A stretch of 64,000 nt of DNA, taken from Platanthera guangdongensis (taxonomy: Eukaryota > Streptophyta > Magnoliopsida > Asparagales > Orchidaceae). Below the pieces are notes generated by a model. That model was not told the DNA's origin, searched no databases, and saw only the letters and a program-made list of their open reading frames with translations. The stretch spans positions 108,577,530-108,641,529 of the forward strand of contig CM077160.1 in assembly GCA_039583875.1 (NCBI GenBank), written 5' to 3'. Below, in pieces: positions 48,201 to 59,695 of this stretch (its first letter is position 1; each line of letters opens with the position of its first letter). The translations under genes were made by a program, and so were the position numbers.

Positions 48201-48623
48201 AACATTCGAAATTTACCAGCTTTCGAGCACGTACCGCAGAAATAATCAAAGAAACTTGGTGCGGAAAACCATAAACACTCCCGGGTTGATCGTTGTCCAT
48301 CTTGAAGTCCAGGAGCTTAACCTTGCACTAGATAACAACATCATACTTGGATAACCAGTACATGTCCAAGATCACATCAAAATCTTCCAAGTCTATCACC
48401 TTCAAATCAGCAACCGCTAGAAAATCACCTAATATAATCGGATAACTCTGAATGTCATGGTCTGATACCACAAAATCACCAAAGTGAAACTTGACATGAA
48501 ACGCATCGCCAACTTGATCCGGAGTCAGACGATAACGCTCAACAAAGGTCCTAGACATAAACGAGTGGGTAGCATCAGAATTAAAAAGAACGCGTGCCCA
48601 ACGGTTCTTTACCTTAAACCTTC
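45267..48623 (-). pseudogene. pol of gypsy element E: protease to chromodomain
   Basis: Begins at the intron acceptor (48623) and ends with a TAG at 45267. Protease: RVLFNSDATHSFMS, with catalytic Asp replaced by Asn. RT: 48200-47310 with FIDD intact near 47570-47590. RNase H: 47289-46800. Integrase: zinc region frameshifted near 46500, core 46303-45788, where the third acidic residue is Arg (TNGQTRRVNQ). C-terminus: GPFKVVERIGVSAYRLDL...HDVFH. A chromodomain-like tail (MVKVLR, stop, NQDVESTTWEL...AHPHLFS) lies at 45370-45267 with three stops, the first in a Trp position. In-frame stops also occur at about 48328, 47773, 47302 and 47023. Frame changes lie near 46310-46450 and 45850. Confidence 0.9.
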
Positions 48624-48711
48624 CTATAAAAATAATCACATACGCGACTAAGAGGACGGACATTGAACCTATATCTATGAGTTAAAAACTAAAACTATAT
48701 TAGGATCTAAC
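48624..48711 (-). other. Putative spliceosomal intron at the gag-protease junction of E (88 nt)
   Basis: On the minus strand the donor is CCCAG|GTTAGATC and the acceptor TTTTTATAG|GAAGG; the interior is U/A-rich. Removing 88 nt joins gag (...TQVIPG) to protease (RFKVKNRWARVLF), which are otherwise in different frames, through a Gly codon in phase 1. If retained, a TAG follows immediately after that Gly. The position and phase equal those of the 71-nt segment in D (56180-56250). Confidence 0.7.
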
Positions 48712-49934
48712 CTGGGATAACTTGAGTAGATGTTTGAGCATACTCTAAAGATACCACGTTCAGCTTGCCCTTTTCTTTGTCCAAAAGCTGTGGCGGTGGC
48801 AAAGCTCGAAGCGGAACTGGCTGTAGCGCGGGTTGAGACTGCAGGAACTTTGACTTGAAATGACCTTTCTGTCCGCACTGAAACCAGACTCTATTCTTAT
48901 CCCAACAATGGGCAGCATCATGTCGCTTCCGTTTGCACGAAGTACAAACCAAATCTCCCTTATGAGCACCCTAGATCGCATGAATCTACTCCTACTTCAG
49001 AGCTCCTATTCTCTTGAAACACTTCTCAAACGGATGGCCTGTCCGGCCATAGAAATTGCATGTCTCTTTGCTTCTTTTCCTAGAAGCAGAACCGGATTCC
49101 TTGGAGTTTATCCCCTCATCATATTTTCTCTTATCTTTTCTCAACTGCTGACCTCGGTTCTTAGCATTGTCGATCACTTCGGCCTTCAGAGCAGCTTCTA
49201 CTGCTTTAGCATAGGTTTTTGATCCATAAGCATTTGCTAGTTGTTGGATGTCACTTCGTAGACCACCCAGAAAATGTGTAACTCTGCTGGCCTCAGAAAC
49301 AACTAAATTGGGGCGAACCGGATCAGCTTGCTAAAATCCACCTCATACTCACTCGTCGTGAGCTGTCTCTGCTTTAAGTGCAGGAAATCATTCAACAAAT
49401 GGTCTCGCTCGACCAACAACAAAAACTTCTTCAGAAAAAGCTCCTTGAAGACTTCCCATGAACATCCATCCTTCAAGTTCTCCTTTTCCCTCAGCCCCCG
49501 CTCTTTGCAAGTCCCTTGAGCTGATAAGCAGTGACCATCACTCTCTGGTCGACAGAAACTCCGGAGTATGAAAACAACTCCTCGATGGCTATAATCCAAT
49601 CGTCTAAAGCCACGAAGTCTACCCTACCATCATAGGTAGGGAGTCCTAATCACTGGAAATGGGAGATGAAATTCATCACTGGCGGCAACATAACTGGGGG
49701 CATCAGAGGAGCAGGAGGAACTGGAACACCTTGACCCACCACAGGGTCCTGAACTCTAAGCGGCTGTCCTGCAATAACAGTCAACAAGGCTTGGATTTGC
49801 GATTGCATCTCCAACATTTTCCTAGATAAAGCTTCGTTGCTCTATCGCAATCCTTCTATCACGGCCTCATTCTGAGCACCAGACGACTGGCCCTCTTACT
49901 GGGGAGTCGACCTCGTCGTAGGACATCTCGACAT
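48712..49934 (-). pseudogene. gag of gypsy element E, with several zinc knuckles
   Basis: ATG at 49934 (MSRCPTTRSTPQ), just after the leader. The N-terminus is Pro-rich, with a Gag domain at about 49660-49250 (WEVFKELFLKKFLLL...LTTSEYEVDFSKL). The C-terminal half has a basic region, then three knuckle-like motifs: CNFYGRTGHPFEKC, CTSCKRKRHDAAHC and CFQ... written as WFQCGQKGHFKSKF; the first and third have lost a Cys. Several stops (for example in the first 25 codons) and frame changes near 49300 and 48980. The last codons run into the putative intron donor. Confidence 0.85.
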
Positions 49935-50607
49935 TCTAATAATCGCAACAAACAACTAGTCAAAACCTAGCTTAACCGCTAGAACCAAATAACCTAGTAC
50001 AGACAAAACATACATAAGTACTTGCTCATGCTGCTAACTTGTTCTGGGAATTTTATAAATGATGAAATGCTTAAACCTAGGATAATATACCATCATCTTA
50101 TTAACTCATGTGCATAGACCATTAATGCATGAATTTTCATTCCTTTTACCTTAAAACCATGTGTGTACATATGTCATCATGTAAATCTTTAGTTTGGCAC
50201 GTGTGCTGATGTAATGTTATGTCATGCATGTTGTGTCATGCAATCTAAAAAGGCCTTAATTCATGTTATGAGCAGCATACACATGAAATGTTATTCCATA
50301 CTACATAACATTGCATGCAACGAAAAAATAAAACGTGTTAATGGGCACCCATGTGATGGTGGTTATGCATCTCATACTTCATAACCGCCACATGTTGCCA
50401 CATATGGTGGATCCATATACAAACACATTTATATGCATCTCATACTACATAATATGTCATGTATACTTCTTATCATGCTTATGAGTGTAGTGTTCGTGCT
50501 TCAGCCAAGATGTACTGATGACACATCGGTGTGTGTATGAAATGACACTAAGACAACTAACACTAACTAGAGACGGTTGCTCGACCAATTGCCTAACAAC
50601 AACCCAT
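49935..50607 (-). other. 5' untranslated leader of element E
   Basis: About 670 bp, AT-rich, with many CATG-containing words and no supported coding frame. Confidence 0.5.
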
Positions 50608-50608
50608 C

Positions 50609-50620
50609 CTTCTGATACCA
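50609..50620 (-). promoter_or_regulatory. Primer-binding site of element E
   Basis: Minus strand TGGTATCAGAAG, two bases inside the 5' LTR; initiator tRNA-Met type. Confidence 0.88.
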
Positions 50621-50622
50621 AC

Positions 50623-52286
50623 TGTCACAACCCGCATTTTATCAACATCTAAGTTATATCAGAGAAAGAGAAAATACGCGTCGTGATGTCACGCTGTGTA
50701 GGGGATAACTGCAGGTGCTCAGGCAAAACTCCAAACTCTACAATTTATATGAAATCCATAAGTTATTAAGCAAAAACTAGTTTAAGTTTAGATGGTTGTA
50801 TCCCTCGGCATAGTGGATCAACTAGTCCACTAGAAAACTATAGTTATAAGCTGCGGAAAATACTTTGATTATGTTGATTAACACCCTACATGAGTATAAA
50901 CATTCTCAAAGGACAACTCATGGTATGCAAGACTCTAGGTTTAGTATAAGTATGAAAATATTCTTTACGTTAACTAGAAGATAGTGACTTTTGTTTTAGA
51001 AAGATGGCATGTATGAAATACTAGTAGTAATGCTTTTTATAAGTTAAAATATCTAACATGCAACGTAGCATAAAACATTCTCATAGAACAATTAAAACAA
51101 CCACAGAATAGGTAAACTAGCAGGTTAGCCAAGTAATTAGCATTTCCAAAAGAAAACCACTCGTGGGCGTCAACAACCTGACACAAACCCACTGGTGAGT
51201 ATGTATGTCTGTACTATCAAGAAAGCTACAAAACACTACCTCACCACTGTGAGGAAAACTTCTGAAAATCAGCAGTCCACTAGCAAACTTCCAAAGCTAG
51301 CCGCTCACCCGGCAACTGCCCTGAACCTGAGGTATTCCAAAGACAGAACACCTCAGCAAATAGTACAAGTGGCAACAAATTTGTCAGTAAACAAAAGGGG
51401 TAGTAAGATTACCAACCCAACCTAGAATAGCTATCAAAACACAACAAACTACTAGAAGCCAATAAAGAAAGAGTAAACTTATAATATTCAAAGGTAAACA
51501 AATTTTCACCAAGTGCGAACAGAGTCATGCTCCGAGAACATCTGCGAGAGTAGGCAGATACAGCGTAAGCTTAACCATAAGAAGAAGAAAATGAGACTAA
51601 ACTCTCACCAACATGTGAATCATTAACACTAGTAAAACAATCGGGTCTGAGTCGGGACCAAACTGTCCAAACCGAACTAACAGACCCAAACGTCTCAAAA
51701 CGGCACTGCGGTGGTGGCCACCTGGTCCTACACAACCCAACAGTCCAAAAACAGACCAAAATATACCCAGGTGCAATGATTCACGAAAACAAGCCAACCA
51801 AACCCAACCTTATATCCAAACACCTATAGAACTCAAACTGGATGGATTCAACCGAAACACGATGATTCTAACTTAACAAAACTATGCTACTAGAGGAAAT
51901 ACGTCGAATTGGAGAAATTTCCCAAGTTTATGGGAAAGGCGTCGAGTACACTCGACGCCACGTCGTGTGCAGTCAACGCACTCAACGTCAACCAGACTAC
52001 TCAGCAAAACTAGCTTCACCCAACGCCACGTTGAGTGTATAACACTCACTCAACGCTTTCACACAGGCAGAATTTTATAGGATGGCGTTGAGTGTATTCA
52101 GCTAAACTCAACGCCGCGTTGAGTGCACTCAACTCACTCAACGCTTTTTAACTTAAGACAGAATTTTCACTGGATGGCATTGAGTGTATTCAGCTCACTC
52201 AACGTCGCGTTGAGTGCACTCAACGCACTCAACGCTTTTAACCTAGATTCCAAGATTTTCCTAATGGCGTCGAGTGTATTCAGCAC
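50623..52286 (-). repeat. 5' LTR of element E, part before insertion D
   Basis: Matches 42040-43701 almost base for base. It stops inside the CACTCAACG array after TATTCAGCAC, where the D LTR begins. The uninterrupted copy reads TATTCAGCATACTC at the same place. Confidence 0.93.
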
Positions 52287-54879
52287 TGTAACACCCCAGT
52301 TTTTGAGAGAGGGCCGATTTGAGTTTCTGGAGCTTTTTTGGTTTCTGGCAGGGGGCACACGGCCTGCGACACGGGCGTATCACAGGGCGTGTAGAGCCCG
52401 TGTCGACACTCGGCCCGGGGTGTCGACACTTCCGCTCGACATTGTGTCGAGACCAGGGCACACGGCCTGGGACACGGGCGTGTCGCAGGGCGTGTCGAGC
52501 CCGTGTCGACATTCGGCCAGGGGTGTCGACACTTTTGCTCGACAGTGTGTCGAGACGAGGCACACGGCCTAGGACACGGGCGTGTCCAAGGCCGTGTGGG
52601 TATGTCGACGATCTTCAATCGACGATGTCCACTCGATGAATGTCGAGTGTCGAGTGTCGAGACTGGGGCACACGGCCTGTGACACGGGCGTGTCACAGGG
52701 CGTGTCCCGCTTGGTCGACGATCTTCGCTCGACGTTTTTTCGCGGTGTCGACACAAAGGCTATCGACGAGTGTCGAGACTTGGCACACGGCTTGTGACAC
52801 GGGCGTGTCCCAGGCCGTGTCACTTCTCAGGTTGTTTCGGGGCCGTGTCGATGGAGGCAAACGGCCGGCCACACGGCCGTGTCATTGGGGACACAGGCGT
52901 GTCGGATCGAACACGGGCGTGTCAGATGCCCGTGTGCTGTTCCAGGCGCGTCGATTTGAGACGGCGAATGAGGCACACGGCCCTGGACACGGGCGTGTGC
53001 CAGGCCGTGTTCGGCCCAGGTCTTTTATTTTTCAGGCGGATCGTGGCCATTCTTTCCCTGATTTTAGGATCTGACGGTTTAGGACTGTTCTTGGGGAGTT
53101 AAGTCCGAGAATAGGGTTGGGAACCCTCATTCTCCTTCAAGCTTTTCTCTTACTAATTTCTAGAGAGAAGGGAGAGCAAGGAAGAAGGAGAAGGAGAGTT
53201 TGGGCTATAGGAGAGGTTTCGGTGCTCCCAATCGCGAGCCGAGTCCAGATCCGTGGAGGCTAGATCTTTGCGAAGGTTTTCATCCGGCTATTTTGCCATG
53301 GCAAGGAAGAGGAGTCGGAAGGTAACGACACTTGTCCTCTCAGTCTTAGGATGCATGTCTTTAGCATCATTTTCTTTTCTAGATTTGGGCACCAAACACT
53401 CAAATGAGAGTGGTTTTGGGTTGCCAAGGTTCAAGAGGAACCTCCGGGTTGATTGAGTCCGTCCCCGGCATATTTTGCATTAGAGATCCGCTCCGTTAGT
53501 GGATTTAGGCATGGTGGATGAAGCTGTAGTCGCGACCGTTAGTCCGACTCGGTGATGTTGCATACGAACGTTAAGGATTCATAGAGATTCCGTTGCGGCA
53601 AGATGCCGATTGTGATGTGGTGATGTTTCCCCTTTTTCTCAAGTGAGTACGTGTAGTCGGAACCGGACAAGGTTAGCTCCTCGTGGCAGTAGATGGTTTC
53701 CTTGGTGGACAAGGTTAGCTCCGCATGAGATGGAGATGGTTTCCTTGGTGCGCGGGAACGCTACAGTACAAATGAGGGACTAGGGTGGATTATTCTTGGT
53801 TTGTGTTGTGCCAAGGCGTGGCTATGTCTCCGTGGTCGGCTGGCTATCCCGTGACGTTCACGTCATGTGCGGAGAGTGTCCCGGCGAGACTAGTCCCCTT
53901 TTGTGAGACTGACGAGAATGTCAAGCATGGGGGCAAGCCCGGGCAATGAGGCCATGAGCGGGTGGGGTCCGGCAAGGCTTCTTAGAAGCGGTCGGTTTTG
54001 TGTTTGTTGGAATCCTGACATGAGACGTCAGAGCTTGTAGGCAAGCTCGGGGTCTAAGACCTTGAGTGGGTGGGGCCTTGACAAGAGTTCCATGAGGCGG
54101 CCTGTGAGCCGTTGGGGGGTAATGGTTTTACCCCTGTTGTTTGCGGCTTTATGCCAATGGGGAATGGATGAGTACCCATATGATGTGATGATGTGCTAGA
54201 TGCATACGAGTTAGGGTGCCTTGGGTGAAACCCGGGTTATTGCATACATGATTGCATAAGTAGGCCCGTTTTGTTATATTCTCAACCCGTAGAGAACATG
54301 TATGATGTGTGTGACATCCAAGCCTGTTTTAGTAGTTGTTTTTCTTGCTTATGATTCTGCATATGAAGTGCTAACTTGCAGGTTGGAGGGGTACCCCGGG
54401 GTCCGTTAGGGGCGGCCGGGAGGAGATGTGTTGTTACACAGTTTGAGGTCAGCCTTTGCTGACCCACATTACTAATAAAATTTTACAGGGCAAGGATCGC
54501 ATGCAGGAGCTTGCTCGCCGGCCAGAAAGGCCTAAGCCTCATGAAGTGCTTTTCTTTTTGTAGCTCTACTTATATGTTGTTGTATGGTTGAGACTCATGT
54601 TGTCCGGCTTGCATGCCGAGGTAGACTAGGAGTGCTAAGCACATTTTTGACTATTGTATTTTTTTGATTTTGGACACTTGTTGTAAGGCCATAAGGCCAT
54701 TTGTTCTACTCTTATAGTGGTGGATAACTTCTTGTCTTTCTTGTGTTTCTACTGTGTTGTGCAAAGTGTTTTGAGTGTGGGTAGCTATATCAACTTTTAA
54801 TACTAAAGCTGTGGCGTCCGTATGTTGTGGGGCCCCGGCCGGACCCATATTATACGTTCATTACAGGGGAGGTGTTATA
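52287..54879 (+). repeat. 5' LTR of element D (about 2.6 kb)
   Basis: Starts TGTAACACCCC and ends GGTGTTATA, nearly complementary termini. U3 (52350-53020) has six degenerate 100-115-bp repeats; the later part is unique sequence without open frames. The matching 3' LTR start is at 59696. Confidence 0.92.
52350..53020 (+). repeat. Degenerate 100-115 bp tandem repeats with GTGTCGACAC and GACACGGGCGTGTC in LTR D
   Basis: The marker CACACGGCCTG or variant recurs at 52356, 52459, 52561, 52669, 52783 and 52973. Units carry the inverted repeat GACACGGGCGTGTC, then GTGTCGACAC pairs in the first two and TCGACGATCTTCGCTCGACG in the fourth. The block is repeated in the 3' LTR (59765-60414). GTGTCGACAC is the same palindrome used by copia elements B and C. 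Confidence 0.85.
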
Positions 54880-54882
54880 ATT

Positions 54883-54894
54883 TGGTATCAGAGG
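54883..54894 (+). promoter_or_regulatory. Primer-binding site of element D
   Basis: TGGTATCAGAGG, three bases after the LTR end; initiator tRNA-Met type. Confidence 0.9.
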
Positions 54895-55011
54895 GAGGTT
54901 AGATTCAAGGTCAATGCGTAGAGAAGTTATCCACATAAGAGTAACGCGGGACCATGAGTGTCCTTATGTTTAAGTCTTGAGATTAGAGACTGATTCCTTG
55001 TTTCTTGTTTC

Positions 55012-56196
55012 TTGAAGAGTGCAAGCAACGAGGCGGGAACGTCGAGAGCAAGAGAAGAGCTTTCGGCGAGCAGTGCTATTGCTCCAGGTCTTTTGGGCAC
55101 GGGTGTAATCCCGGCCGACTTCTGCCGCATGCTTGCAGAAGCGATGGTAGCAGCCCAAGCTGCAGCAGCAGCTCAAGTAGCAACCCCTGCTACACCAGAT
55201 ACGACGACGGCCGTGCCAGGAGGAGAAGCCAGGCGAGTGGAGCCTTTGGCGGAGAGGGTAGTTGTCGGACATGGGGACCGACACCTGAAGTATTTCTTGA
55301 GCTTCCATCCCCCGTCATTCAAGGGAGTTGGTACGCCAACGGATGAGGAAGATTGGTGGGTTCGCATTCAAGAGCTTATGAGGGCAGCAGAGACGCCGGA
55401 AGAAAAGAAATCTGAATATGCGGCGTTCATGTTGGAAGGAGACGCCAAGTTGTGGTGGGTGAGCCATAGCGGCCGCCAGTTCCAGGGACGCACCCTGTCA
55501 GTGGAGGAGTTTGGGGATGCGTTTCTAAAGAGGTATATTCCAGTTTCTACACGTTTGGCCCTTCAGAGGCAGTTTCTGCATTTAATGCAGCGAGACAAGA
55601 TAGTGGATGAGTATGTGCAGGAGTTCACCCGTCTGGGTCGTTACGCGAGAACGACGATGGCAGATGATGTAGAAAAGGATAACCTCTTCTACCAGGGGCT
55701 GAGGGAGAACCTGAGACAACCCCTCATCTCCATGAAGAGAGCGGGATTCAATGAACTAGTTGAGGCTGCCAGGATGTTGGAAAGTGATCTGGAGCGAACC
55801 CAACACCGTAAGGGTTTTACTCCCAAGCAAGGGGAAGGGAAGCCTTCCCAATCCCATGGAAAGTCTGATGGGAGTAGGTGGAGGAAGAAGCCTCACACTT
55901 CCAGATCTGGTGAGAAGAGCAATTGGACGCCTGGGGGTTCTCACTCTAGGGGACCGCCGACGTGTTACAACTGCTGTAAAGTGGGGCACATAGCTCGTGT
56001 TTGTCCCCAAGGAGGAGCGGGGCAAGAGACAAGGCAGGAGCAGACTGTGCGCTCCGGCCCCAATGCTGTAGAGAAAGGGAAGATGGCGGAGTCGAGCGCT
56101 TCTCGGTTCCAACCTGTGCAACCAAGGGCTTACAACCTTGGACAGCAAGAAGCGATCCGCCAGACCGATGTTGTGACAGGTATGAAGAAAATTTAA
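55012..56196 (+). pseudogene. gag of gypsy element D (start codon missing or non-AUG)
   Basis: An open frame from about 54994; the first in-frame ATG is only at 55129, and 55012 is a TTG, so the original start may be lost. Gag domain at residues about 110-220 counted from 55012 (WWVRIQELMRAAET...AKLWWVSHS...DEYVQEFTRLGRYA). A basic Ser/Gly-rich stretch follows, then one CCHC knuckle [14 protein letters not shown] near residue 318. Unspliced translation ends in MKKI and TAA at 56194-56196. If the putative intron from 56180 is removed, gag continues directly into protease. Confidence 0.85.
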
Positions 56197-56250
56197 GTTT
56201 AAATTTTGTGCTTCATACTTTTAGACTTTTGTGTGTTGTCTATGTTGTAG
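56180..56250 (+). other. Putative spliceosomal intron at the gag-protease junction of D (71 nt)
   Basis: Donor GACAG|GTATGA, T-rich body, acceptor TGTTGTAG|GCTTC. Gag (frame with codon starts at 1 mod 3) and protease (0 mod 3) become one frame when these 71 nt are removed, joining VVTG to [16 protein letters not shown] through a split Gly codon (phase 1). Retention gives Gag with four extra residues. 71 nt is near the lower size limit for plant introns but within range. Element E has the same arrangement at the same residue. Confidence 0.72.
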
Positions 56251-59200
56251 GCTTCATGTTAGTTTCTGGATACCCCGCTAGGGTATTGTTTGATACGGGA
56301 GCATCGCAGTCCTTTCTTGCGGAGAGCTTCATCCGGAGAATAGGAGTTGAGTCTTTCTCGGAGGACGCGGAGTTGAAAGTGTGCATGCCCAATGGGTCAT
56401 CCATGACCACCGGGGCCAAAGGGCGCATCTGTTGGGAGCTAGACGGAGTTGACTTCGTTTTGGTAGCAGCAATTTTACCGTTGGTTGAGTTCGATGTCAT
56501 TTTTGGCATGGTCTGGCTTACAGAGCAGCGCGCCAGTATTGATTGCCTATCTAAGGTAGTGACCCTAAAGAGCAAAGGGCGGGCGGAGGTCAAATTTGAG
56601 GGCCTTTGTGGAGTGGCCTGTTCCCTGATTTCGGCCATGCAGTTGATGCGGGTGGTTAACCAGGGTGGTGTAGCGCTTGTAGCGTTATTGGAGGTTCGTC
56701 TCTCCCAGCTGACTATTGAGGAAGTGCCCGTTGTGGCAGAGTTCAAGGATGTGTTTCCGGATGAACTTCTTGGAGCACCTCCTCGGAGGGAGATCGATTT
56801 CTCGATCGAGTTAGTGCCGGAGGCTAGACCGGTGTCATGTCCTCCGTTTAGGATGGCACCAAAGGAGTTGGCTGAACTTAAGGTACAGCTACAGGAACTA
56901 TTGGAGCAAGGGTATATTAGACCCAGTTCTTCACCGTGGAGCGCGCCGGTGTTGTTTGTAAAGAAGAAAGACGGTAGCATGCGGCTATGCATAGACTACC
57001 GAGAGCTGAATAAATTGACCGTCAAGAATAAGTATCCGATTCCTTGGATAGACGACTTGTTCGACCAGTTGGTAGGGTCAGTGGTATATTCAAAATTGGA
57101 CTTGAAGTCAGGCTATTATCAACTGCGAATTCGGGATGAGGACATACCCAAGACTGCCTTTGGTACAAGGTATGGACACTTTGAGTTTACGGTGATGCCG
57201 TTCAGGCTGACGAACGCACCATCTGTGTTCATGGATCTTATGAATCGGGTATTTCGGGAATACTTAGATTCTTTTGTGGTTGTCTTCATTGATGACATCT
57301 TGGTGTATTCCAAATCAGAAGTGGAGCATGAGACCCACTTGAGAGTGGTCTTGCAAGTGTTGAGGGAGAATCAGTTGTATCCAAAATTCTCCAAGTGCGA
57401 GTTCTGGTTAGAGAAGGTGGCATTTTTGGGCCATGTGATTAGTGTGGATGGGGTGGCAGTGGATCCATCAAAGGTAGAAGCCATTAGAGATTGGCCGGTT
57501 TTGAGGACCGTGGCGGAGGTCCGAAGTTTTCTTGGACTAGCCGGGTATTATAGGAGATTCGTGGAAAATTTCTCGCGGATAGCTCTACCCCTCACCTCAC
57601 TCACTCGTAAAGATCATAAGTTTGTGTGGACTCAAGAGTGCAGTCAAGCATTTGAGATACTGAAGGAGAGACTGATGATGGCTCCAATCCTAAGTCTACC
57701 GCAAGGGACCGAGGGATTTCAGATCTTTAGTGACGCATCGGGATGCGGTTTGAGTTGCGTTTTGGTGCAACATGGCAGGGTGATAGCTTTTGGGTCTAGA
57801 CAGCTGAAGCCTCATGAGAGGAATTACCCCGTCCATGACTTGAAGTTGGCGGCGGTAATCTTCGCATTGAAAATATGGCGGCATTATGTTTATGGTGCAA
57901 AGGTGGAGATCTTCACGGACCATAAAAGCCTGAAGTATCTATTGGATCAAAAGGACTTGAACATACGGCAACGCAGGTGGGTTGAGTTTCTTGGAGACTA
58001 CGAAGTGGCGATTCAGTATACGCCAGGTAAAGCCAATGTGGTGGCGGATGCCTTGAGTAGGAAGTACTCGGGGCAAGGAAATTGGATCGAAGCTCATGAT
58101 GAGCGGTTGGTACGGGAATGGGAGTCCCTTGGTTTGGAATGTGTTGCGAGAGGCGAGTCCAGCGTGGCTTGGTTGAACTGGATTGAAGTGCAGAACGACT
58201 TGGCAGATCGCATTCGGGAAGCGACTCAGTTGGATGTGGAGTTCCAACCAGTTGTGTTGGAGGCTCAAACGGGCGAGAGCAGCGCCTGGGAGATGAGTGA
58301 TGGGATTCTGAGGAAGGACGAAAGGGTTTGTATACCGCAGTTCGGCAAACTCCGTGAGGAGTTGATGTTTGAGGCTCACTTCACAAAGTACTCCATTCAC
58401 CCGGGCAGTACAAAGATATACTTGGATATGAAAAAATCCTTTTGGTGGCCGGGGCTGAAGCGGGACGTATCTTTGTATGTGAATCGTTGCCAAACCTGTG
58501 CCTTGGTGAAGGCCGAGTGTCAGAAGCCGGGCGGGTTCCTGAAGCCCCTTCCAATCCCTGAATGAAAATTTGATGACATCTCCATAGATTTTGTGCATGG
58601 GTTGCCCAGATCGCTGCAGGGTAATGATGCTATTTGGGTGATCGTGGACCGCTTAACCAAGGTGGCCCACTTCATCCCAAATCGGAAAGAAGACAGCGTG
58701 GAGAAGCTGGTGGAGTTGTATGTTCGCAATATTGTGCGACTGCATGGGATTCCAAAGAGTATAGTCAGCGATCGAGATGGACGGTTTACGTCCAAGGACT
58801 GGAGACTAGTTCAAAAGAGTTTGGGCACGAAGCTAAGGTTCAGTACGGCGTTCCATCCTCAAACTGATAGGCAAACTAAAAGAACAAACCGTACTATGGA
58901 GGATATGTTGAGAATGTGCGTTCTTGACTTCGGCAAGAAGTGGGAGGATCACCTCTTCATGGTGGAGTTCGCGTACAACAACAGTTTTCAAGCAAGTATA
59001 AAAATGGCGCCATACGAAGCTTTGTATGGGAGGCGGTGTCGAACACCGATGTCTTGGGCAGAGGCGGGAGACACCAAAAGTTTGGGAAAGGAGGTGGTAG
59101 TTGACGCTTGTGAGATGGTACGGACCATACAAGAGCGTATGAAGGTGGCGCAAGACCGGAAAGCAAAATACTTTAATGCTCGTCACCGGAAGTTGGAGTT

Positions 59201-59635
59201 TGCGGTAGGTGATTGGGTCTATTTGAAGATCAAACCGTTCAAAGGCGTCTCACGGATTCGCCGACTCAAGAAGTTGAGTCCAAGGTTTTTGGGGCCTTTT
59301 GAAGTTATTGAACGGGTGGGAGAAGCAGCCTATCGGTTGGCGTTGTCCGCAGAGCTGAGTGGATTGCATGACGTCTTCCACGTCTCCGTTTTGAGGAAAG
59401 CCTTGGTGGAGGATAGTGTGGTGATTGAGCCGGCATCGGTGCCGATTGAGGAAGACATGAGGACGCGAGTCCTTCCAATTTTTATAGAGGATTCGGAGAC
59501 TCGGCAGTTGCGGAGTAAAGAGGTTAAACTCGTGAAAGTCCGATGGGACAACTGCGGTCAAGAGGAGTTCTCTTAGGAGCGAGAACAGGCCATGCTAGAA
59601 GAGTATCCAGAACTCTTCATTTCAGGTACAAGTTA
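56251..59635 (+). pseudogene. pol of gypsy element D: protease, RT, RNase H, integrase, chromodomain
   Basis: Protease [12 protein letters not shown] near 56285. RT 56850-57600 with SGYYQLRI and FIDD at 57288-57299. RNase H 57715-58070 ([28 protein letters not shown]). Integrase zinc finger 58378-58510 (H...H...[11 protein letters not shown]). Core 58560-58920 with D (IDFVHG), D (SDRDGRF), but the third acidic residue is Lys (TDRQTKRTNRTMED near 58870). C-terminal GPFEVIERVGEAAYRL...HDVFHVSVLRK. A chromodomain-like tail (VKVRWDNCGQEEFS, stop, EREQAMLEEYPELF) ends at 59635. Two stops, TGA at 58563-58565 and TAG at 59574-59576, both sit where the family has Trp, as expected from G-to-A change. 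Otherwise the frame is unbroken over 3.4 kb. Confidence 0.95.
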
Positions 59636-59680
59636 AGTTTTTGTACCCTTTTGTTTTGTAATTTCGGGACGAAATTCTGT

Positions 59681-59695
59681 TAAGGGGAGGAGAGT
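59681..59695 (+). promoter_or_regulatory. Polypurine tract of element D
   Basis: TAAGGGGAGGAGAGT directly before the 3' LTR start TGTAACACC. Confidence 0.9.

Larger units (their letters stand above)
42040..52286 (-). mobile_element. Chromodomain gypsy retrotransposon E, interrupted by D
   Basis: Minus-strand Ty3/gypsy element: 3' LTR 42040-45156, polypurine tract, pol, gag, primer-binding site and the first 1664 bp of the 5' LTR (50623-52286), where D has inserted. The remainder of that LTR lies beyond D and C, outside the window. A chromodomain-like tail in pol points to a chromovirus of the Tekay/Del type. Inactive: protease DSG is NSD, the integrase Glu is lost and there are many stops. 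Confidence 0.93.

Noticed and set aside
52261..52823. Cys/Arg/Pro-rich open frames on both strands in LTR D (also 59622-60493)
   Set aside because: By-products of the GACACGGGCGTGTC and CACACGGCCTG repeats; not conserved as protein between the two LTR copies.
55756..56148. Minus-strand open frames over gag and pol of D (for example 56240-56992 and 57939-58598)
   Set aside because: They are shadows of the conserved plus-strand pol frame.
55012..59635. A pararetrovirus (caulimovirus) insertion
   Set aside because: Integrase, chromodomain, LTRs, target duplication and polypurine tract are present and no movement or coat protein is seen; this is a gypsy element.
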